A model generated the notes under the pieces. That model ran no database searches and had not been told where the DNA came from. It saw only the letters and a program-made list of their open reading frames with translations. Below, one piece after another: positions 1 through 7,547 of a DNA stretch of 64,000 bases. Source of the stretch: a bacterium SCSIO 12844 (lineage in GTDB: Bacteria > Pseudomonadota > Gammaproteobacteria > Francisellales > Francisellaceae); NCBI GenBank assembly GCA_024397935.1, contig CP073743.1, forward strand, positions 1,922,001 to 1,986,000, read 5' to 3'. The position numbers and the translations under genes are program-made. Every line of letters begins with the position of its first letter. The stretch's first letter is position 1.

Positions 1-2232
1 AACATCTACCTTATTTGGATTTGGAAGCTGATCATAGTATTTTTGATCTTTAGCTAAGTGCAAAAATGCCAATTGATCATCTGGATTTAATCTTTCATAA
101 ATATACATAAAGTTATCCTGATCTTTAATAATTCCATTATCTCCAAAAAAGAATTTTTTTTCTTTGGCTAGTTTAAATAAATCTGACTGCACATCTAAAC
201 TCCAATCCTCAAAAATATATAAAAAGTCATCAAAGTTTTTAATAATTCCATTGTCTCCAAAAAAGAATTCTTTTTCTTTAGCTAGTTTAAATAACTCTGA
301 TTGATTATCTAAACTCAACGACTCTAAAATATATATAAAGGTATCATAATTTTTAATAATTCCATTTTTTCCAAAGAAATTTACCTCATCTTTTAACTGT
401 TCAAAAAGTTTATTCATACCAACAAGTGCTAAGTGTCTACAAAAAAATTCAAAATCATTAAATGATCTAAATTGTTTATTAATATTTTTATTCGCTATTA
501 ATTTTATAATGTCATCACCAAAACTAAAAGTTTCACAAGATGCTCTTATAAAATCAGAAATAATATTAAAACTATACAAACAATGATTATCTATAAGTTT
601 ACACAATAATTCCAAATAATTAAGGTATGCTGTATTATCATATTTTCTAAAGCATCCTGTATCATCTGAAAAATATTGTTTACAAGAATCGTCATTAAAT
701 GAAGAAAAAATTGATTGAATTTTTTCAATAAAATATGATGATTTTAACTTTAATTTGTTTAATTTTTCCCTATTTTCACCAATTAAAACTTGATATTCTG
801 AGTCATCAAACTGACTGCCTTCTAACATATTTTCAGGGTGATATATATAAGGATTACGAAGTTGTATAGCATCAGGCGTTTTTCCTCCAGTACCAATAAC
901 AACACGAGTTATACTTGAGTTTTTCTCAAATATCTTATTAGCAAATATAGGTAACATACCTTCAATTATTCCATCATCTACTTCTGGGCGCAAATTTTCC
1001 CAAGAATCAAAAACTAAATTTCCATATTCACTTAACCAAGCATAACTTTGCCCAACAATATCAAAATCACCATAATTAAGACTACCATCATGATTTAATG
1101 GATCTTTAGATAGCTTATTATGTTTTGATTTTAGCAAAACATAAAAGCCATTATTCTTACAGCTAATACCATCAATAACACACTGTTTACCATCACCATC
1201 AATTGATTGACAACAATTTGTCATCTCACCTAAAAAATAAGCATTTAGGTCGCTAGCTGGAAGTTTAACTAAATAATAACCATCACATTTTACCTCCTTA
1301 CCATCAAAAATAACATCTGGTAGATTATCTTGAGTCTTCCTTAAAGACTCTACCTGAAGACAGTAATCAAATACTTGCTGACTTTTATTATACTTGTTAC
1401 AAAGTAGTGCTAACTCTAAATTTTCATTTGCATTATGGAACGTTAATTTTGCCGTTATACCAAAAGCTTCATCAATCGTCTTTGGTGCTCTATTTTCATT
1501 ATTTTCTGTAATTTTTTGAGCATTTTGAAAAAATGATAAACCTTTATATCCATATGTATTAATAAGCCTTAACCAACCAGATAAATCATCTATCTTAGGG
1601 TTATTAATAGCTATACTTTGCACAAGTGCATCATGAACTAACTTACGGTTATCTTTACTATGTTGTTTTAAATAATCATAAGCTAATACTACAGGGCTTT
1701 TTGCTTTTTTCTGCTGATGCTTTAGTTTTTCACTAATAATAATTAATAGTTTATAAGCATGCTCAAATGCAACACTATTATCTTGATCATTATTTGCTTC
1801 TAGAAAGTCTACAGCTAACTTACAGGCTTTAAATAACTTTAGATAATGTCGATTAATAGGCTCATTAGTTAAATCAAAGAATTGATATTCATCATTTAAT
1901 TTTTTAAAACCAGATAACACATCCTCATTACTTAGAACACTATGTGAATTTTTGATCTCTAATGTTTGTTGCTCACCAAAAAGTGTATTCTTTAAAAATG
2001 TGACATTTTCTTTAGTTCTTATATCTGTATCATTACTATCTATTAGTTGATTTAATAAAATGAATAAATTTTCTTTGTGAGATTCATTTTTCATAAGCAA
2101 GTCAAAAGCATGAATAAGTTCTTCTTTTTTAGCCGCTTGCTTTTTATTTTTAATATCTTCAGTTAAAGCCTCTAAAATCTTTGGTAATGCTTTATCTTCA
2201 AAGATATATTGGTACAATTCTGAAAAATTCAT
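1..2232 (-). CDS. Large effector-like protein, 3' end cut by window edge
   Basis: An open frame runs from ATG at 2232 to the window edge, giving at least 744 residues; the C-terminus lies outside the window. I do not recognise the whole protein. The N-terminal part is charged and probably helical. A central segment (about residues 340-400) has the pattern GEMTNCCQSI, then NNGFYVLL, then GQSYAWLSEYGN with a following LVFDSWENL. This looks like a compact folded domain with paired cysteines, but I cannot name it. The end of the visible part is a run of three near-identical 38-residue units, each starting NGIIK. Composition (Lys, Asn, Asp, Phe rich) and architecture resemble secreted effectors of Legionella-type bacteria; that function is inference. 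It diverges from the permease gene at 2473 across a 240-bp gap that lacks the island's regulatory box. Confidence 0.75.
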   Translation of the reverse strand, partial: MNFSELYQYIFEDKALPKILEALTEDIKNKKQAAKKEELIHAFDLLMKNESHKENLFILLNQLIDSNDTDIRTKENVTFLKNTLFGEQQTLEIKNSHSVLSNEDVLSGFKKLNDEYQFFDLTNEPINRHYLKLFKACKLAVDFLEANNDQDNSVAFEHAYKLLIIISEKLKHQQKKAKSPVVLAYDYLKQHSKDNRKLVHDALVQSIAINNPKIDDLSGWLRLINTYGYKGLSFFQNAQKITENNENRAPKTIDEAFGITAKLTFHNANENLELALLCNKYNKSQQVFDYCLQVESLRKTQDNLPDVIFDGKEVKCDGYYLVKLPASDLNAYFLGEMTNCCQSIDGDGKQCVIDGISCKNNGFYVLLKSKHNKLSKDPLNHDGSLNYGDFDIVGQSYAWLSEYGNLVFDSWENLRPEVDDGIIEGMLPIFANKIFEKNSSITRVVIGTGGKTPDAIQLRNPYIYHPENMLEGSQFDDSEYQVLIGENREKLNKLKLKSSYFIEKIQSIFSSFNDDSCKQYFSDDTGCFRKYDNTAYLNYLELLCKLIDNHCLYSFNIISDFIRASCETFSFGDDIIKLIANKNINKQFRSFNDFEFFCRHLALVGMNKLFEQLKDEVNFFGKNGIIKNYDTFIYILESLSLDNQSELFKLAKEKEFFFGDNGIIKNFDDFLYIFEDWSLDVQSDLFKLAKEKKFFFGDNGIIKDQDNFMYIYERLNPDDQLAFLHLAKDQKYYDQLPNPNKVDV
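25..366. repeat. 114-bp tandem repeat, three units, in frame
   Basis: Anchors ATTCCATTATCTCC (131), ATTCCATTGTCTCC (245) and a third copy (359) are spaced exactly 114 bases. On the minus strand each unit encodes 38 residues starting NGIIK and ending in an FKLAKEK-like helix. Units are 253-366, 139-252 and 25-138. The middle and right copies are very similar at DNA level, which suggests recent expansion. Confidence 0.8.
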
Positions 2233-2472
2233 AACAACCCTCTATTTTTGTTTGATTAATTTACAAACATAAAATTATAACAGATACAATTATGCAACTC
2301 AATGCTTCATATATTTATAATTAACCTAAACACGCTAAATCACGTTTCTACATGAAATATTAATTTACTATGCAATTATGCATCGTTACAGTAATACAGT
2401 TTTTACTTTATTTCTTTATGATTTCTCGTACAATAAGCATTTAATCAATAAATCAGACAAAATATAGATGTT

Positions 2473-3654
2473 ATGAATATTACGACAAGACGAACAATTG
2501 GCGGCGCATTTCTTGTAATTGGTAATACCATTGGTGCTGGTATGTTATCACTACCTTTAATTACTGCAGCGACTGGTACAATTACAGCAATTATACTAAT
2601 GATACTTTCCTGGTCTGTGATGTATGTAACATCATTTAAGTTATTAAAACTTTGCTCAGAATACCCCTTAGGGGTTAATTTTACGACGCTAAATGCTAAG
2701 CGTATGCCAAAAATACTACAGCCTTTATTTATACTAATGTATTTACTTTTGTTATATTCATTGATGTCAGCTTATACTACACAAGGCGCATCACTGATTA
2801 AAATAGTCTCTCAAAATGCGGTTTCAAATACAGCTGTAGATACCCTAGTCTATATTTTAATTTTTGGTGTTATTATTTTAAATACTAGATTAAGTGACTA
2901 TCTTAACCGTTCATTTGTTTCATTAAAATTAATTTTCTTCACATTATGTATAATTTTGATGATTGCTTATTTTAATTTAAGCTATACCTTATCTATGCCA
3001 TTATCCATATTTGCATTACTCTATGCCTGGCCTACCCTATTACCTTCTTTTGGCTTTCAAAATATGGTACCTGTTTTATATGAATATCAACAAGGTAATC
3101 TTAAAGCCATTAAACGCAGTATTCTTATTGGTAGTTTATCAGTACTTGGGATTTATATTATCTGGATTGTAATTTGTCTTGGGCTTATTCCACAATTAGG
3201 CTCAATCAGCTACAAGACGATTTATGCTGATGGTAATACCCTAGATAATTTCATTGCTATTATCAAAGAAGGTACAAACAGTCACTGGGTTAATACTTTC
3301 TTGACAATTTTCATCAATATTTCAATTATCACTTCATTTATCTGTGTTGGTTTATCTTTATATCATTATATTCGTGATATCTTTAAACAGTTTAAAATTA
3401 ACCTATGGAAAGTATTTGGCTTTATTTTTAGTTTCTTACCACCCTTTATTTTTACTGTTTTCTATCCAAAAGGCTTTATTCTAGCATTACAATATGCAGC
3501 AATTTTTGCAGTTATTGCCCTTGTGTTTACACCAATTTATTTAGATAAATCTGTCAATCGACTCAATATAAAAAATCTCTATCCACTTGCTTTAGGCTTA
3601 CTTGTAATCATTGCACAAATTTTTAATCTCTTAGGTATATTTACACCGTTTTAG
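2473..3654 (+). CDS. Aromatic amino acid permease, Mtr/TnaB/TyrP (HAAAP) family
   Basis: This is a 393-residue inner-membrane transporter with about eleven hydrophobic segments. It should import tyrosine or tryptophan by proton symport. The N-terminus carries the family signature GGAFLVIGNTIGAGMLSLP (residues 11-29), which is the substrate- and ion-binding broken helix of this superfamily. Later segments include the typical PxLLPSFGFQNMVP-like stretch. Length matches the family (about 390-415). A second, distinct member lies at 46859-48082 next to the tyrosine degradation operon, so the organism has at least two. The start follows an AT-rich leader without a strong Shine-Dalgarno sequence. 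It appears to be monocistronic. Substrate choice between Tyr and Trp cannot be read from sequence. Confidence 0.9.
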   Translation: MNITTRRTIGGAFLVIGNTIGAGMLSLPLITAATGTITAIILMILSWSVMYVTSFKLLKLCSEYPLGVNFTTLNAKRMPKILQPLFILMYLLLLYSLMSAYTTQGASLIKIVSQNAVSNTAVDTLVYILIFGVIILNTRLSDYLNRSFVSLKLIFFTLCIILMIAYFNLSYTLSMPLSIFALLYAWPTLLPSFGFQNMVPVLYEYQQGNLKAIKRSILIGSLSVLGIYIIWIVICLGLIPQLGSISYKTIYADGNTLDNFIAIIKEGTNSHWVNTFLTIFINISIITSFICVGLSLYHYIRDIFKQFKINLWKVFGFIFSFLPPFIFTVFYPKGFILALQYAAIFAVIALVFTPIYLDKSVNRLNIKNLYPLALGLLVIIAQIFNLLGIFTPF

Positions 3655-3665
3655 TTATATTAATT

Positions 3666-3705
3666 CCCCTCTAATTTTAAAGAAGTGACTGCGAAGCAGG
3701 CGGGG
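3666..3705. repeat. REP-like palindromic element
   Basis: CCCC (3666-3669) pairs with GGGG (3702-3705), and between them CTGC-GAA-GCAG (3689-3699) forms a small GNA-loop hairpin. The C/G-rich outer arms stand out in an AT-rich intergenic gap just after the permease stop. It could be a dispersed REP-type repeat or a transcription terminator; the absence of a T tract argues against a simple intrinsic terminator. Confidence 0.35.
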
Positions 3706-3834
3706 TGTTGTAAATAATTTCACAAAAATTATCAACACGGAATATGTCTGATTTTTTCTGAAATATTACTTTTATTATTTTTTAGCTGTAATTTTATTAC
3801 AATAGTGCTTAATTTAATCATAGGAAATACTTTC

Positions 3835-4620
3835 ATGCCTAATCGAACCCAACAATTAAAACAAGCACTAGTTCATAAAATATTAGATAAATATCAAAAT
3901 AAAGGTGAAAATTTATTTTATTTAAATCAAAAAAACACACGTTTCGATGGTAAATCTTATACAAATGTTCCTAACTACGTAATCGAACATGTTGAACTTG
4001 CAATAAGAGAAGATAAACAATATTTTAAACAAAACCAAGAATACGCTGCATATGATTCATTTCATCAATATTTATTAAATAATATAGCAAAAGCTCAATA
4101 TGAATATGAAACTACTTTATCAGGCTCAATTTCAACCTGCTTATTAGATAATTCATCCTCTCCAATTCAAGACATCATACAATCTGGTGCAGAAAACTTG
4201 CAATCACAATTAAGAAATCGTTTTCCTAATCTTAATGATGAACATAAAAAAGCAGTATTAGTAATGCAATTGCTAGTAGATGCCCAGTTAAAAACAAACT
4301 GTTTTTTTGCACACAACAGAAAAGATATTGAACATGAAGGAAAATTATTTAAAAACATTCCAGGGCCAATTGTTGATGCAGTAAAGGCATCTAAGGCTAT
4401 AAATGAAAGTTACCAGAATGATCCTCAAAAACAACCTTTAAGCTATCGTGACTTTCGAGCTATATTAAGTGATCGTTTATCTTGCTTTGAAGATAATGAA
4501 AGTTTTTATAATACACATCTAGAATCTAACTGGGCAGCAAACTTATACCGCAATCCAGAGCCAATTTTTCAATCTTATGAACCTCCCAAACAAACAACAG
4601 AATCAGAACTCTATTTTTAA
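3835..4620 (+). CDS. Uncharacterised protein made of two similar halves
   Basis: I do not recognise this 261-residue protein. I chose ATG 3835 because GGAAA lies a suitable distance upstream; an upstream GTG at 3805 has no ribosome binding site. Two segments resemble each other. Around residues 30-65 there is LNQKNTRFDGKSYTNVP followed by an acidic/basic helix, and around 165-200 HNRKDIEHEGKLFKNIPG followed by a comparable helix. This suggests an internal duplication of an unknown domain. There is no signal peptide and no membrane segment. The C-terminus is polar (QTTESELYF). It lies between the permease and two effector-like genes in the same orientation but is separated from the next gene by 200 bp, so it is probably transcribed alone. 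A role as a secreted protein is possible but unproven. Confidence 0.7.
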   Translation: MPNRTQQLKQALVHKILDKYQNKGENLFYLNQKNTRFDGKSYTNVPNYVIEHVELAIREDKQYFKQNQEYAAYDSFHQYLLNNIAKAQYEYETTLSGSISTCLLDNSSSPIQDIIQSGAENLQSQLRNRFPNLNDEHKKAVLVMQLLVDAQLKTNCFFAHNRKDIEHEGKLFKNIPGPIVDAVKASKAINESYQNDPQKQPLSYRDFRAILSDRLSCFEDNESFYNTHLESNWAANLYRNPEPIFQSYEPPKQTTESELYF

Positions 4621-4822
4621 TGTATCAACTACTTAATCTGGATATTTAAACTGTCATCCTCTTGTAAACTTGTAACATGAGTTTGATTATTTAATTTGTA
4701 AATTATTGTTTTACAATTATATATTTGATTTATTTTTGCAATAACTCTCAATTTCAACACAACCAAAATTAATGATACTATAAAGTTTGATTATTTTATT
4801 TTTGGTTTTTGGAGGTTGTAAA

Positions 4823-5692
4823 ATGGGCTATCGAATTAATTCTCAAGCAGGTATAATTGATGCAATCAGTAAAGGTATTCCACTTGTTATTACACATTCA
4901 GATACTCAAAATCCATTAAATGTTCACGGCCAATTTTATGTACCAAAAGTAGGCAATGATGGTTGTGGTATTGTTTATGAAGGTTTATTTTGGGCAGCTG
5001 AATTTGGCATAGTCGATGGAATGACGGTCATTGATACTGCAGAGCATAAAGATGAATATGATGATATGACGTATGGGAAAAGGGATTTTATACTAAGAAA
5101 GCAACATGTACGCGCAGATCTTTATAAGCAATATTATCAGGATAAATATTGCCATCAAGCTGAAGATGATAAATATAAAGTTATTGCCTACCCAGAATTA
5201 ACAGCAGAAATGATTGATGATGCAGCAACTGCTGAGCAGTTTAATGGTAAAGGTTATCCTGAATATAACTGTCATACTTTTGTAAAACATGTCATTGATC
5301 ATGCTTATAGCAACAATTATGTTAATGAATCTAATCGAGATAATTTCTTTAAAATCTATAGTGCACTTTATGATGGAACAACCACAATATTTAAAAAACA
5401 AAATATTACCAGTACTAGTTCTATTGCTGCTATTAACCAACATATCATTGATCATCCAACAAGCCGAGCTGCTAAAGCATTAACATTATTAAATAAATAT
5501 AAAGACTCAAGTGATGGTATTAGTAAAAATAACAATAATTTGTTTAAAGAAATTCACAAATACGCTTATGAAAGCTCTAAACTATTTAGTAAAACAAATA
5601 CTCAAAACAATGCCAGTTTTATTTTTGCAACCTATGCCGAACAACACCCAGGGAGTCGTTCAGCTAAAATTGCATTAGCATTGGATAAATAA
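4823..5692 (+). CDS. Candidate effector: Cys-His domain plus C-terminal SRxAK domain
   Basis: 289 residues. ATG 4823 is preceded by GGAGG at 4811-4815, which decides the start. Residues 1-165 form a domain shared with the next gene: THSDTQxPLxVHxQ, YEGLFW, IDTAxHKDE, then YPEYNCHTFV with Cys150-His151. The NC-x-x-F pattern recalls permuted papain-like (LRAT/NlpC-P60-like) enzymes, where such a Cys is the nucleophile; this is a tentative fold guess. Residues about 175-289 form a second domain containing HPTSRAAKA and HPGSRSAKI. That domain recurs at the end of the protein encoded at 17019-18641. No signal peptide is seen. Two unrelated N-termini sharing one C-terminal domain suggests a common delivery or targeting module. 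The island's regulatory box is not present upstream. Confidence 0.75.
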   Translation: MGYRINSQAGIIDAISKGIPLVITHSDTQNPLNVHGQFYVPKVGNDGCGIVYEGLFWAAEFGIVDGMTVIDTAEHKDEYDDMTYGKRDFILRKQHVRADLYKQYYQDKYCHQAEDDKYKVIAYPELTAEMIDDAATAEQFNGKGYPEYNCHTFVKHVIDHAYSNNYVNESNRDNFFKIYSALYDGTTTIFKKQNITSTSSIAAINQHIIDHPTSRAAKALTLLNKYKDSSDGISKNNNNLFKEIHKYAYESSKLFSKTNTQNNASFIFATYAEQHPGSRSAKIALALDK

Positions 5693-5865
5693 CTCTAGCT
5701 AAAATATTCTAATCTAAACTGCAATACAACATTAAGTAATTTTTGTTATTTAATTGTTTTATATTTAATTATTTTGGTTTTATTTGTAATTATTTTTAAC
5801 AAAAACTATTTCATGATAATGATAGAATTAGATTCGATTATTATAAAACTTAAAGGATTAAGACT

Positions 5866-6441
5866 ATGGGTTATGAAATCACTGAAAATGAAGAATTAAT
5901 CACTGCAATTGAAAATGGTTATCCTATTTTAATTACACACTCCGATACACAAAAACCCTTAGATGTTCATGAACAAATTTTTGTTCCAAACAAAGAAGGC
6001 TCTCATAGCGTTTATGAAGGTTTATTCTGGCCACGTGTCCATAAAACACCTCAAAGCATGACAATCATTGATACCGCACCCCACAAAGATGAGTTTGATA
6101 ATATTAAATATGGTACACAAGATTTTATATTACGTAAAAATTCATTTAATAATGATTTTTTTAATAAACATTATTTAGATAAATATAAACATGAAGTTAA
6201 TGATTCAAAATATAAAGTCATCGCCTTTCCAGAGTTAACTTATGAGATGATTGATCAATCTGCAATGACTGAAAGATTTCATGGTGAGACATACCCTGAA
6301 TATAGTTGCCATACGTTTGTTAATAATACCATTCAAAAGTCTATTGAAATAAGCAAAGAACGCCAACCAAAAGAAACACCAAAACCGTTTTCAGGGGCGA
6401 AAAAAAGCGCTACCTCTACTAGTTGTTGTGTAATATGCTAA
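5866..6441 (+). CDS. Candidate effector with Cys-His domain and CaaX-type C-terminus
   Basis: 191 residues, ATG 5866 preceded by AAAGGA. It is a paralogue of the N-terminal domain of the gene just upstream (same THSDTQxPL, YEGLFW, HKDExD and YPEYxCHTFV blocks; here Cys148-His149). In place of the SRxAK domain it has a short linker and ends ATSTSCCVIC. The last four residues CVIC fit a CaaX box (Cys, two aliphatic residues, terminal Cys), with an extra Cys just before. Such tails are farnesylated or geranylgeranylated by eukaryotic hosts. Several Legionella effectors use this to anchor in host membranes. Bacteria lack the prenyltransferase, so a host-acting protein is inferred. The codons AGT TGT TGT GTA ATA TGC TAA are clear in the sequence. 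Confidence 0.8.
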   Translation: MGYEITENEELITAIENGYPILITHSDTQKPLDVHEQIFVPNKEGSHSVYEGLFWPRVHKTPQSMTIIDTAPHKDEFDNIKYGTQDFILRKNSFNNDFFNKHYLDKYKHEVNDSKYKVIAFPELTYEMIDQSAMTERFHGETYPEYSCHTFVNNTIQKSIEISKERQPKETPKPFSGAKKSATSTSCCVIC

Positions 6442-6450
6442 CTTAGTATT

Positions 6451-6628
6451 TTATATATCTTGAGTGTTTTTGTTTTCATTTTTTGGATTATTCCTACCTT
6501 CAGTAGAAAAAGGATGCGGAACAACATGGAAATGACTTTTAGCAATTTTTTCTACAATTGTTAAAAATTCATTGGTATTTTTATCTGATAAGTCATATTG
6601 AAGCAAGTGTTCATTAACTTCATCTAGT
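6451..6628 (-). pseudogene. 3' part of gene split by the transposon
   Basis: This stretch encodes the last 56 residues (from EVNEHLLQYDL to KNENKNTQDI and stop at 6451) of a minus-strand gene whose 5' part is at 11410-11681. The two parts lie on either side of the transposon and each abuts a copy of TCTAGT. Joining them and removing one copy gives KELDEVNEH in frame and a 147-residue protein. The function is unknown. The present fragment has no start of its own; an apparent frame reading into the transposon end merely translates the inverted repeat. Confidence 0.85.
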
Positions 6629-6737
6629 TGTTGCGGCTCGCTTATATAAATACACTGGACCGCTTTTATCCGCGACTTTTGGCCCAAATTAAATGCAACT
6701 ATAAATTAGCTCCGACCCACATTAAATGCGTTTATAA
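6629..6737 (+). repeat. Left terminal inverted repeat of the transposon
   Basis: 109 bases matching the right end (11301-11409) with no gaps. Two of the internal transposase-site candidates lie here (6681-6708 and 6714-6740) and a third more diverged one just inside (6766-6793). Confidence 0.88.
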
Positions 6738-6800
6738 ATTCTCCAAATTTTAATTCAAAATTATTGGCTCACATTAATTGCAACTATAATTTTACCACTC

Positions 6801-6896
6801 GATAAACGAAGGTTTATTTAGTTACTCTTAAAATCAAAAAAATTGCTTAAATAATCGCTCAATAAACCATTGCAATAATCAAGGTCTTGTTTATAC
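6801..6896. other. Candidate res site of the transposon resolvase
   Basis: Between the left repeat and the resolvase gene there are two inverted arrangements of the same hexamer. ATAAAC-GAAG-GTTTAT is at 6802-6817, and ATAAAC (6862-6867) faces GTTTAT (6889-6894), a 33-base span similar to a resolvase subsite. The position directly upstream of the resolvase gene is where Tn3- and Tn5053-type elements keep res. Confidence 0.4.
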
Positions 6897-6932
6897 TCTA
6901 TTTAAAGTTTTTGGAATGATCTAGGTGGCTTT

Positions 6933-7547
6933 ATGTTAATTGGTTATATTAGGGTTTCTAAATCAGATGGTTCTCAGCTTCTTGATTTGCAAAAAGATGC
7001 TTTAATTAAGGCGGGTATTAAAGAAGAAAGAATATATAGTGACCTTGAGTCTGGTAGTAAAGATAGTCGACCTGGATTGGATTCTTGCCTTAAATCATTA
7101 CAGCCAGGGAATACATTAGTTGTTTGGAAATTAGATAGGCTTGGCAGAAGCATGAAGCACCTAGTAAATTTAGTAGATGATCTTGGTAAGCGTAATATTA
7201 GTTTTAAAGTATTAACTGGTCATGGAGCTAATATTGATACCTCTACTCCAAGTGGGAAAATGATATTTGGAGTATTCTCAGCATTATCAGAATTTGAAAG
7301 AGATCTTATTATAGAGCGTACACGAGCAGGTTTAGCTGCAGCTAGGGCTAGAGGTAGAAAAGGTGGCCGTCCACAAAAAGTAGATAAATCATTACTTACA
7401 ATGGCTATAGCATCTATGTCTGATAGAAATTCCATTGCCTCTGATGTGGCCAAAAGGTTAGGTATCACAACAAGCACATTATATTCCTATGTGAATGGTG
7501 ACGGGTCGTTAAAGGAAGCAGGTAAAAAAATAATGGATGCTAAGTAG
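6933..7547 (+). CDS. tniR: Serine recombinase (transposon resolvase)
   Basis: 204 residues, the usual length for small serine resolvases/invertases. The N-terminal catalytic domain starts MLIGYIRVS with Ser9 as nucleophile, then LDRLGRSMKHL and the SEFERDLIIERTRAGL segment that begins the long E helix. The C-terminus has GRKGGRPQK followed by a helix-turn-helix ending ITTSTLYSYVNG. It should resolve cointegrates formed during replicative transposition by recombining two res sites. Its stop codon overlaps the first base of the transposase start (GTG 7547), so the two are translationally coupled. Start ATG 6933 lies within an AT-rich leader that holds the candidate res site. Confidence 0.93.
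   Translation: MLIGYIRVSKSDGSQLLDLQKDALIKAGIKEERIYSDLESGSKDSRPGLDSCLKSLQPGNTLVVWKLDRLGRSMKHLVNLVDDLGKRNISFKVLTGHGANIDTSTPSGKMIFGVFSALSEFERDLIIERTRAGLAAARARGRKGGRPQKVDKSLLTMAIASMSDRNSIASDVAKRLGITTSTLYSYVNGDGSLKEAGKKIMDAK

Noticed and set aside
25-366. CRISPR-like repeats at the left edge
   Set aside because: Units are contiguous, 114 bases long and in frame within a gene; no spacers.
6629-6687. Coding frame reading from the transposon end into the 6451 fragment (and its mirror at 11351)
   Set aside because: It translates the inverted repeat, which is why the same peptide start appears at both ends; the true gene continues across the element.
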